From Actinomycetales bacterium (GTDB lineage: Bacteria; Actinomycetota; Actinomycetes; Actinomycetales; Microbacteriaceae): DNA of 39,763 nucleotides. Position numbers and translations under genes: made by a program. Shown here piece by piece: positions 24,796 to 31,200 of the stretch (within the stretch, counting starts at the first letter, position 1; every line of letters begins with the position of its first letter). The notes under the pieces are model-generated. The model did not search any database and had not been told where the DNA came from. It saw only the letters and a program-made list of their open reading frames with translations. The DNA lies in NCBI GenBank assembly GCA_015655415.1, contig JAATFB010000068.1, forward strand, positions 1-39,763, written 5' to 3'.

Positions 24796-25856
24796 GCCTC
24801 GACGCGGGAGTCGCGATCGTCGGCGGTGGCCCGGTGGGACTGGTGGCCGCGCTGCTCGCCGCCGAAGCCGGCCTGGATCCGGTGGTGATCGAGCCCCGAG
24901 AGGCGCCCATCGACAAGGCGTGCGGTGAGGGCCTGATGCCGGGGGCGTGGCGCCTCGTTCGCGAGCTCGGCCTGGATCCGCCCGGAGCGGAGCTGCGTGG
25001 CGTGGCCTACGTGCAGGGTCCCGTGCGCGCCGAGCACCGGTTCGGACAGGGGGTCGGCCGGGGGGTGGCGCGCACCGCACTGCACGCGACGATCGCGGCG
25101 CGGGCGGCCGAGCGAGGCATCCGGGTCGTCCGCGCCCGAGTGGACGCCGTGAGCGATCGCGGCACGCACGTCACCGTCGGCGGACCCGCGCTCGAGCCGC
25201 TCGCAGCGCGCTATCTGATCGGGGCGGACGGCCTGCACTCCCGGGTTCGGGAGCTGTCCGGGCTCTCCGGGCGTCCGCAACGCTCGTCCGGCCGCCGGTT
25301 CGGGGTGCGCAGGCACTACGCGCTCGCCCCGTGGAGCGATCTCATCGAGGTGCGCTGGACGCCGCACGCCGAGTTCTACGTGACGCCGCTCGGGCCGCGG
25401 CTGGTGGGCGTCTCGCTGCTGGGCACGCGCGGAATCGACTTCGGCCGGGCGCTCGCCCAGGAACCGGAGCTGTCCTCGCTTGTGGGGGCGGACGCCGAGG
25501 GTAAGTCGCCCGCGCAGATCGGCCGGGTTCGGGGTGCCGGGCCGCTGCGGCAACGCACCAGGGCGCGCACGGCGGGCCGCATCCTGCTGGTCGGGGACGC
25601 GTCCGGGTATGTGGACGCCCTCACCGGCGAGGGGCTGAGGCTCGGCATCGCCCAGGCGGGGGCGGCGGTGGCTGCGATCACCGCGGACGACCCCGGCCGC
25701 TACGAACGGGACTGGAACGCCCTCACGCGCGACTTCCGCCGCCTGACGAACGGCCTGATCACCGCGGCGCGCTCGCCGCTGCGTCGTGCGATCGTGCCGG
25801 CGGCCGTGCGGCTGCCACGGGTGTACGGGGGCATCGTGGAGCGGTTGTCGCGCTGA
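24792..25856 (+). CDS. FAD-dependent monooxygenase / oxidoreductase
   Basis: Flavoprotein of 354 residues with the PHBH/geranylgeranyl-reductase fold. The dinucleotide-binding motif AIVGGGPVGLVAA is at about residues 8-20. The second FAD motif is in LIGADGLHSRVRE (the DG motif). LVGDASGYVDALTGEGLRLG is the late GD motif. In the phenolic-lipid cluster of Streptomyces griseus the matching enzyme, SrsC, hydroxylates the alkylresorcinol to give quinones, so the same role is inferred here. GTG at 24792 overlaps the methyltransferase stop; the frame is open further upstream but only inside the methyltransferase gene. It ends the operon, convergent with the HAD gene 60 bp away. Confidence 0.88.
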   Translation: MSLDAGVAIVGGGPVGLVAALLAAEAGLDPVVIEPREAPIDKACGEGLMPGAWRLVRELGLDPPGAELRGVAYVQGPVRAEHRFGQGVGRGVARTALHATIAARAAERGIRVVRARVDAVSDRGTHVTVGGPALEPLAARYLIGADGLHSRVRELSGLSGRPQRSSGRRFGVRRHYALAPWSDLIEVRWTPHAEFYVTPLGPRLVGVSLLGTRGIDFGRALAQEPELSSLVGADAEGKSPAQIGRVRGAGPLRQRTRARTAGRILLVGDASGYVDALTGEGLRLGIAQAGAAVAAITADDPGRYERDWNALTRDFRRLTNGLITAARSPLRRAIVPAAVRLPRVYGGIVERLSR

Positions 25857-25902
25857 GCCCCGCCCACCGGTCGAGGGCGGGTGGCCAGGGCGGTCGCGGC
25901 GT

Positions 25903-25918
25903 GACCGGTCGACCGGTC
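25903..25918. repeat. Palindromic direct repeat GACCGGTCGACCGGTC
   Basis: A 16-bp sequence that is two copies of the palindrome GACCGGTC, and palindromic as a whole. It overlaps the stop codon of the HAD gene (25917-25919) in the convergent space after the monooxygenase gene. Confidence 0.75.
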
Positions 25919-26612
25919 AGGGCAGCAGCAGGCCGCGCAGCTGGTCCACCGAGTGCACGACGGCCATCGCACCGACCGCCTCGACCGGGGAACCGTATCC
26001 CCACTCGACGACGATCGAGGGGATGCCGTTGGCCTCGGCGCCGAGCACGTCGTGTCCGCGGTCTCCGACCATCACGAGGCGGGAGGTGTCCACGCCCTCC
26101 GCCGCGAGCTGCTCGCGGACCGAGCGGATGACGTCGGCCTTGGTGCTGTTGTCCGAGAAGTCCGGCGAGCCGCCCACCACGGAGAAGTACTGCAGGAGAC
26201 CGAAGTGGTCCAGGATGCGCCTGGCACGTGCCACCGGCTTGCTCGTGGCCAGTGCGATCGGGATTCCCGAGTCCCGCAGCGAGTGCAGAATGCCGAGCAT
26301 CCCCGGGAACACGGCGTTGCCGTGCAGATCGGTGAAGTCGGCGCGAGCGCGATAGGCCGCGGTGGCGGCATCCGCCTCCTGCTCGTTCAGGCCGAGCGCG
26401 TGCAGAGTCTCGTGCAGCGGGGGCCCGACGTGCACGGTCAGGGAGTCCGGGTCGGGGGCGGGACGACCGATCTCCGCCAGCGCCCCGGCGAGCGATTCGG
26501 TGATGCCAGGGGCGGAGTCGGTGAGGGTGCCGTCGAGGTCGAACAGCACTGCCGACCAGGCTCTGTCGGGCTGGGAGGGCTGTTCGCTCATGATCGAGGT
26601 GGGGATAGTCAT
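25917..26612 (-). CDS. HAD-family phosphatase, phosphoglycolate-phosphatase-like
   Basis: Haloacid-dehalogenase phosphatase of 231 residues. Motif I is VLFDLDGTLTDS with nucleophile D25 and acid/base D27. The cap starts right after it (ITESLAGALAEIG). Motif II is ALATSKP, and motifs III-IV are KADVIRSV and MVGDRGHDVLGA. This is the Gph/PpaX type with a helical cap, acting on small phosphoesters. The ATG at 26612 lies 9 nt after TAACAT (26622-26627), so its leader would be only a few nucleotides; the internal ATG at 26591 (MSEQPSQ) is an alternative start. Confidence 0.9.
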   Translation of the reverse strand: MTIPTSIMSEQPSQPDRAWSAVLFDLDGTLTDSAPGITESLAGALAEIGRPAPDPDSLTVHVGPPLHETLHALGLNEQEADAATAAYRARADFTDLHGNAVFPGMLGILHSLRDSGIPIALATSKPVARARRILDHFGLLQYFSVVGGSPDFSDNSTKADVIRSVREQLAAEGVDTSRLVMVGDRGHDVLGAEANGIPSIVVEWGYGSPVEAVGAMAVVHSVDQLRGLLLP

Positions 26613-26621
26613 GGCCTGGCC

Positions 26622-26627
26622 ATGTTA
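26622..26627 (-). promoter_or_regulatory. -10 element of the HAD phosphatase gene
   Basis: TAACAT on the minus strand, 9 nt before the ATG at 26612. It implies a 2-4 nt leader. Confidence 0.5.
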
Positions 26628-26860
26628 CGGCCTTTTTTCGGGGGCCCGATGCACGCCGTGGTCGGGTCCGCGGCCCACGCGCCGGGGAGAGCACGATATC
26701 CCGTAGGGTCCTCGTGCCGGATGTCGGGCTCCCTCTCCCGCCCGGCCGCGCAATTCGCCTCCATTCGACGCTCATGGCGATCCGGGTCTCTTACGCGTCG
26801 TTCCGCGGGATTTCCGGCATGGCGCACGCCGTGGTGAAAGCAATTGGCCTCGTGTCGGCT

Positions 26861-26897
26861 TTGGTCAGAGAAGTCCATTGCGTAGGGTTATCCCATG
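26861..26897 (+). promoter_or_regulatory. Leaderless lsr2 promoter
   Basis: -35 TTGGTC (26861-26866), 16-bp spacer, -10 TAGGGT (26883-26888), 6 nt, then the ATG at 26895. The surrounding 100 bp is clearly less GC-rich than the rest of the window. Confidence 0.65.
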
Positions 26898-27242
26898 GCA
26901 AAGAAAACCACAGTAATCCTGGTCGACGATATCGATGGCGTGGAAATAGATGACGGAAAGGGCGAGACCGTGTATTTCGCTCTCGACGGCGTCTCCTACG
27001 AGATCGATCTCAGCTCGGCGAACGCACGAAGGCTTCGTGACTCGCTCCGGCCGTTCGTGGATGCCGCTCGGCGCGCGTCCCGCGGCACCCGCTCCGCCCT
27101 CACAGGGGCGCGTGGCTCGCGTGGCTCGTCGCGGGAAGATCTCGGTGCGGTACGAGAATGGCTGAGATCCCGCGGGCACAAGGTCTCCGATCGCGGACGA
27201 ATTCCCGCCGCGCTGCTGGAGGAATACCGCGCGAACGCATAG
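26895..27242 (+). CDS. lsr2: Lsr2 nucleoid-associated protein
   Basis: H-NS-like bridging protein of actinobacteria that silences AT-rich and foreign DNA. The 115 residues have the N-terminal dimerisation domain starting AKKTTVILVDDIDG and the C-terminal DNA-binding domain AVREWLRSRGHKVSDRGRIP. The minor-groove-inserting RGR is at residues 100-102. A basic linker (about 57-80) joins them. The gene and its upstream region are less GC-rich than their neighbours, as is common for lsr2 and consistent with autoregulation. The start follows TAGGGT by 6 nt. It is monocistronic and convergent with nucS. Confidence 0.97.
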   Translation: MAKKTTVILVDDIDGVEIDDGKGETVYFALDGVSYEIDLSSANARRLRDSLRPFVDAARRASRGTRSALTGARGSRGSSREDLGAVREWLRSRGHKVSDRGRIPAALLEEYRANA

Positions 27243-27371
27243 CTTGTGGCGGCGTCGCCGCGATGCCGTTTCGTGCGATCCGCCCACCGCGCACAAATCG
27301 TGCATTCCGACGCCGCGCGGCGGCCTCGCGCGGACATGCCGCATTCGCAAAAGCAGCGCGGGTCGAAGCTC

Positions 27372-28067
27372 CTAGAAAAGCCTGCTCAGTGAGTCGTCTA
27401 TGCCGCGCATCGCGTCATAGTCGAGCACCAGGCAGCGGATGCCGCGATCCTCGGCGAGGGTGCGGGCCTGCGGTTTGATCTCCTGCGCGGCGAACACGCC
27501 CTGCACGGGTGCCAGCAGCGGGTCCCGGTTCATCAGCTCGAGATACCTGGTGAGCTGTTCGACGCCGTCGATGTCGCCGCGGCGCTTGAGCTCGACGGCG
27601 ACGGCGCGCCCCTCGGCATCCCGCGCCAGGATGTCGACGGGCCCGATCGCCGTCATGTACTCGCGGCGCACGAGCGTGTGCCCGTCGCCCAGCAGGTGGA
27701 TCTGCTCGGCGAGGAGCCGCTGCAGGTGCGCCTCGACCCCGTCCTTCTGCAGTCCGGGGTCGGCTCCGAGGTCGTGGCGGGAGTCGTGCAGCACCTCGTG
27801 CACGTTCACGATGAGGCGGTCGGAGGTCTTGGAGTGCGTGACCGTCCAGATCTCGGCGACACCGGCATCCGCCCGTTCCGGGTCCGGTTCGGAGACCGTG
27901 AGGGTGCAGGGCGGGCTCATCCAGTTCAGCGGCTTGTACGAGCCGCCGTCGGAGTGCACGAGCACGCTGCCATCCGCCTTGATCATGAGCAGGCGAGTGG
28001 CGAGGGGCAGATGCGCGCTCAGCCGTCCCGCATAGTCCACCGAGCACCGGGCAATGACGAGTCGCAC
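27372..28067 (-). CDS. nucS: Mismatch-specific endonuclease NucS (EndoMS)
   Basis: Non-canonical mismatch-repair nuclease of actinobacteria, which lack MutS/MutL; it makes double-strand cuts at mismatches. The 231 residues begin with the conserved [16 protein letters not shown]. The N-terminal DNA-binding domain includes [17 protein letters not shown]. The RecB-like catalytic core has GPVDILARD (D145) and VAVELKRRG (E159, K161). The last residues, LSRLF, resemble a short beta-clamp-binding peptide, as known for NucS. The start is GTG at 28067, 6 nt after TACCGT on the minus strand (28074-28079), so the message is probably leaderless. Confidence 0.96.
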   Translation of the reverse strand: MRLVIARCSVDYAGRLSAHLPLATRLLMIKADGSVLVHSDGGSYKPLNWMSPPCTLTVSEPDPERADAGVAEIWTVTHSKTSDRLIVNVHEVLHDSRHDLGADPGLQKDGVEAHLQRLLAEQIHLLGDGHTLVRREYMTAIGPVDILARDAEGRAVAVELKRRGDIDGVEQLTRYLELMNRDPLLAPVQGVFAAQEIKPQARTLAEDRGIRCLVLDYDAMRGIDDSLSRLF

Positions 28068-28079
28068 GACTCAACGGTA
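28065..28079 (-). promoter_or_regulatory. Leaderless -10 element of nucS
   Basis: TACCGT on the minus strand (28074-28079), then 6 nt, then GTG (28065-28067). The GCGGTCTC hairpin at 28092-28110 covers the place of the -35. Confidence 0.55.
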
Positions 28080-28091
28080 CCGGGGCCGTGC

Positions 28092-28169
28092 GCGGTCTCG
28101 GCGAGACCGCGTCATCGGCACGAGAAGAGCGGGGATGTGCGCCGTCTCGTGCCGGAGACCCCGTCTCGC
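28092..28169. repeat. Nested inverted repeats between the MFS gene and nucS
   Basis: Inner perfect arms CGGCACGAGA (28116-28125) and TCTCGTGCCG (28145-28154). Outer arms GCGAGAC (28101-28107) and GTCTCGC (28163-28169), each 8 nt from the inner arm, make a symmetric 69-bp structure. A second hairpin, GCGGTCTC-GGC-GAGACCGC (28092-28110), uses the same left outer arm, so the two folds exclude each other. It is a candidate terminator of the MFS gene or an operator for nucS. Confidence 0.8.
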
Positions 28170-28204
28170 CGCGCGAGCCGAGCCGCGTGAGTCGGCCCGG
28201 TCGC

Positions 28205-29524
28205 TCATTCGTCGTGGGGCGCCGCCGCAGGCGCGTCGCGCCTTCCGGTGCGGGCCTCGCGATGCCGCACCGCCGGAGCGCACACGAAGGCGGCGACGAG
28301 AAGCACGAGCACGACATACAGCGCGTTGAGGATGCCGAACTGCTGGCCCAGGAAGCCGATGACCGGCGGGCCGGCCAGGAACGCGACGTAGCCGATCATC
28401 GCCACCGCAGACACCCGGGCGGTGGCGTTCTGCTCGTCGTCGGCCGCTGCTGACATGCCGAGGGGAAAGCCGAGCGAGGCGCCCAGGCCCCAGAGCGCAA
28501 CACCGAGGACGTACGCCCAGGGCGCGGGCACGATGATGAACATCAGCAGGCCGACGACCCCCAGCGTCGCAGTGACGCGGATGGACCAGACGCGGCCGAT
28601 GCGGTCGACGGCCGGGCCGCCGAGGATGCGGCCGACCGTCATCGCGGCCACGAACACATCCAGCACCAGCGCGCCGCCGGCGTCGGTGAGACCGTGACCG
28701 TCGACCGATGCGAGGGCGATCCAGTCGTTGGCGGAGCCCTCCGCGAAGGCCATGCCCAGCATGACCACGCCGATCAGCACGAGCCGCCAGTCGGCCCACA
28801 CCGCCACCTGCGAGCGCAGCGTCTCCGCGAGGCTCCGACGGCGCGGGGCGGCGAGGGCGGGATCGCCGAACGGGTCGAGGGATGCGCGCGCCGCGGCGTC
28901 CTCGTCGAGCAGCTGCTGCGTGTTCGGCACGAACCGCACGGCCACCAGCCCGGCGGCGAGCGAGATCGCCGCCATCGCCGTGAAGTGCCAGAACACCGAG
29001 ACGCCCAGTGCGGCGGAGGCCGCGCCGATGCCGGCTCCCGCCACCGTGCCGATGCTGAAGCAGGCGTGCATGAACGGCATGATCGTGCGTCCGATGCGCT
29101 TCTCGGCGGCGGCGGCCGACACGTTCATCATCACGTCGATCGCGCCGTTGCCCAGGCCGAGCAGCACGAGACCGACGACCACGAGGGGGAACGAGGCCAC
29201 CACCGTTCCGCCGATGCCGGCGACGGCCAGACCCACCGCCGTCGCGACCACCGCGATCGCGATGCCGTTCCTGGTGCCGAGGCGGGCCTGCAGGTGGGGC
29301 GCCACGATGAGGCCCGCTATGGCTCCGACCGACACGCCGAGCAGGAGCAGCCCGACGACGTCGGTCGAGAGGTGCAACGAGTCCCGGACCCCGGGAATGC
29401 GAGACACCCAGCTGGAGAGGAACGCCCCGCTCACGACGAAGACGACGAAGAGCGCGTTGCGCCAGGAGCGCAGCTCGGGCGCGAGCCGGTCTCGGCGCGG
29501 AGTGGTGGTGTCGGTGCGTGCCAT
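28205..29524 (-). CDS. MFS transporter, YbjJ-like
   Basis: Twelve-helix major facilitator protein of 439 residues. The N-terminal half contains VSGAFLSSWVSRIPGVRDSL, LLLGVSVGAIAGLIVAPHLQARLG (motif A region) and a glycine-rich helix 4-5 region. A central loop of about 40 polar residues precedes the second half. The C-terminus is a polar tail. The pattern with SRIPGVRDSL at helix 1 is typical of the YbjJ/FucP-like group, whose substrates are mostly unknown. The ATG at 29524 is the first start in frame. A LacI regulator gene is divergent with a 326-bp space and a palindromic operator candidate, so sugar-related transport is a reasonable guess only. Confidence 0.85.
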   Translation of the reverse strand: MARTDTTTPRRDRLAPELRSWRNALFVVFVVSGAFLSSWVSRIPGVRDSLHLSTDVVGLLLLGVSVGAIAGLIVAPHLQARLGTRNGIAIAVVATAVGLAVAGIGGTVVASFPLVVVGLVLLGLGNGAIDVMMNVSAAAAEKRIGRTIMPFMHACFSIGTVAGAGIGAASAALGVSVFWHFTAMAAISLAAGLVAVRFVPNTQQLLDEDAAARASLDPFGDPALAAPRRRSLAETLRSQVAVWADWRLVLIGVVMLGMAFAEGSANDWIALASVDGHGLTDAGGALVLDVFVAAMTVGRILGGPAVDRIGRVWSIRVTATLGVVGLLMFIIVPAPWAYVLGVALWGLGASLGFPLGMSAAADDEQNATARVSAVAMIGYVAFLAGPPVIGFLGQQFGILNALYVVLVLLVAAFVCAPAVRHREARTGRRDAPAAAPHDE

Positions 29525-29695
29525 GTGGGATGCGTTCTGCTCGGCGTGGTTCGGGTACGGCGGGTCGGGGATGGCGTTCGCCGCCCGGCCGGGCCGTCCG
29601 AGGGGGCATGGGCGCCGCCGAGGGCCCCGTCGCAGCGGCGCCGACGGACGTCACGGCCGTCTGCTCGGGTGCGATCGATCGGGCCGAGAGGCGAC

Positions 29696-29709
29696 TCGAA
29701 TCGATTCGA
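29696..29709. promoter_or_regulatory. Palindromic LacI-type operator candidate
   Basis: TCGAATCGATTCGA, a perfect 14-bp palindrome with central CG as LacI-family sites usually have. It overlaps the -35 zone of the TAAGCT promoter. A half-site TCGAATCG recurs about 34 bp downstream (29730-29737). Confidence 0.65.
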
Positions 29710-29722
29710 TCGCGCTTTTCGC

Positions 29723-29728
29723 TAAGCT
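29723..29728 (+). promoter_or_regulatory. -10 element of the LacI-family gene
   Basis: TAAGCT, with the operator palindrome at the -35 position. It gives a leader of about 115 nt before the ATG at 29851. Confidence 0.5.
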
Positions 29729-29850
29729 ATCGAATCGGATGCCCACCGTCAAGGCACCGTCTTCACACTGTCGCAGCGGCGGTGTCGCGTGCTCGAGACC
29801 GCCGCCGGGGCGACGGCCGCCGTCAGTCACCGCCGTCGGAAGGGGGCTGG

Positions 29851-30954
29851 ATGCCCGATCAGGATCCCGCTCGGCCGACGCTCGCCGACGTCGCGGCGAG
29901 GGCGGGCGTCTCTGCGTCGACCGCCTCGCTCGCGTTCAGCGGCTCAGGGCCCGTGGCGGAGGCGACACGGCAGCGGGTGCTCGCCGCGGCGCGCGAACTG
30001 CACTACGCCGGTCCTGACCCGCGAGCGAGGTCGTTGCGCCGAGGACGTTCCGGCATCATCGGCGTCGTGATCGAGGAGCGGGTGCGCGAGGCGTTCCGCG
30101 ATCCGATCCACATCGCTCAGTTCGATGGCATCGCAGAGGAGATCGGACACATCGACGCGGCGCTGCTGATACTCGCCGCCTCGCCTGCGCATCCGCTCGG
30201 CGGCGTGAAGGCCATGCCGACCGAGCCCGTTCGCCCGGTCACCGTCGAGGACGCGCCGATCGATGCCGCGGTGCTCATGGGATGCACGCCGCGCCTCGCC
30301 GACAGCGTCTCCGCGCTGCGCGACCGGGGCCTGCCGGTCGTGGCGATCGAGGGCTTCCCCGCGGAGGGCGTCCTGGTGATCGAGCAGGACAACCGCGACG
30401 CCACCGAACGCGGCGCCCGGCACCTGAGGCAACAGGGACACGAGCGCGTCGCGATCATCACCCTGCCGTTGGACGCGGCGCATCACCGAGGCTTGGTGAC
30501 GCAGGAGCTGCTGGCGATCGGGTCGTCGGCGACGGCTCTGCAGCGCCTCGAGGGCGCCAGGGCCGTGTTCCCGGATGCGCGTGCCTATGCCGCCGCGGGG
30601 AGCTATGTCGACGAGGGGCGTCGCGCGGCCCTCGAGATCCTGTCGCTGCCGGAGGGCGAACGGCCGACCGCGATCATCGCACAGAGCGATCTGCTCGCCG
30701 TCGGAGTGATCCGGGCCGCCGAGGAGCTCGGCATCGCGGTGCCCGACCGGTTGAGTGTGATCGGGTTCGACGGCGTGCGGGTCGATGGCTTGTGGCCGTA
30801 CGAGCTGACCACGCTGGAGCAGCCGGCGTACGAGAAGGGTCGCGCGGCTGGGCGCGCGATCGTGCGGATGCTGGAGGGCGGCGAGGCTGAGGTGGTCGCG
30901 TTCACGAGCGTGCTCCGCGTGGGCAACACCACCGCCCCGCCGCCCGCTGGCTGA
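29851..30954 (+). CDS. LacI-family transcriptional regulator
   Basis: Ligand-controlled repressor of 367 residues. The N-terminal helix-turn-helix is at about residues 10-31 (TLADVAARAGVSASTASLAFSGSG), followed by the hinge region AARELHYAGPDPRARSLRRGRS. The periplasmic-binding-protein-like core runs from GIIGVVIEERV to the end, with the typical IAQSDLLAVGVIRAAEELGIAVPDRLSVIGFDG. The ATG at 29851 has a strong GGAAGGGGG ribosome site. It probably represses itself and perhaps the divergent MFS gene through the palindrome at 29696-29709. The last codons, GCT GGC TGA, look like the start of the adjacent repeat array. Confidence 0.92.
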   Translation: MPDQDPARPTLADVAARAGVSASTASLAFSGSGPVAEATRQRVLAAARELHYAGPDPRARSLRRGRSGIIGVVIEERVREAFRDPIHIAQFDGIAEEIGHIDAALLILAASPAHPLGGVKAMPTEPVRPVTVEDAPIDAAVLMGCTPRLADSVSALRDRGLPVVAIEGFPAEGVLVIEQDNRDATERGARHLRQQGHERVAIITLPLDAAHHRGLVTQELLAIGSSATALQRLEGARAVFPDARAYAAAGSYVDEGRRAALEILSLPEGERPTAIIAQSDLLAVGVIRAAEELGIAVPDRLSVIGFDGVRVDGLWPYELTTLEQPAYEKGRAAGRAIVRMLEGGEAEVVAFTSVLRVGNTTAPPPAG

Positions 30955-30958
30955 CCCC

Positions 30959-31199
30959 GCCGGTTGAGCCTCCCGCCGGTTGAGCCTCCCGCCGGTTGAG
31001 CCTGTCGAAACCGGCCGTGGTGGTGTGTGGGTCTCCGCCGGTTGAGCTTGTCGAAACCGGCCGTGGTGGTGTGTGGGTTTCCGCCGGTTGAGCTTGTCGA
31101 AACCGGCCGTGGTGGTGTGGGTTTCGACGGGCTCAACCCACGGTGCGGGCTCAGCCCACGGTGCGGGCTCAACCCACGATGTGGGCTCAGCCCGCGGCG
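30959..31199. repeat. GGTTGAGC...GTCGAAACC repeat array between convergent genes, site C
   Basis: Forward GGTTGAGC units start at 30962, 30978 and 30994 (16-bp spacing, the first two truncated), then at 31040 and 31086. The last three full copies have a 46-bp period that includes GTGGTGGTGTG. At 31120-31138 one full reverse copy GGTTTCGACGGGCTCAACC begins the opposite orientation, followed by three 18-bp units CCCACGGTGCGGGCTCAG (31137-31154, 31155-31172, 31173-31190). It fills the space between the lacI-type gene and the MATE gene. Confidence 0.9.
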
Positions 31200-31200
31200 C

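Larger units (their letters stand above)
29525..29850. other. Divergent intergenic region between MFS and lacI-type genes
   Basis: Stretch of 326 bp holding the operator candidate at 29696-29709, a TAAGCT -10 for the regulator (29723-29728) and a GGAAGGGGG ribosome site (29838-29846). Between them is a leader of about 115 nt in which I see no conserved structure. No strong promoter for the MFS gene is evident. Confidence 0.5.

Noticed and set aside
26714..26953. Small gene upstream of lsr2
   Set aside because: It overlaps the lsr2 promoter and start, has mixed composition and no ribosome site; a TAGGGT near 26702 is suggestive but not enough.
29739..29850. Leader peptide starting at the ATG at 29739 before the LacI gene
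   Set aside because: The frame runs on through the regulator gene as low-complexity sequence and has no conserved features.
30959..31199. CRISPR-like array
   Set aside because: Units change length (16, 46, 18 bp) and orientation, the spacers are themselves repeated, and no cas genes are present.
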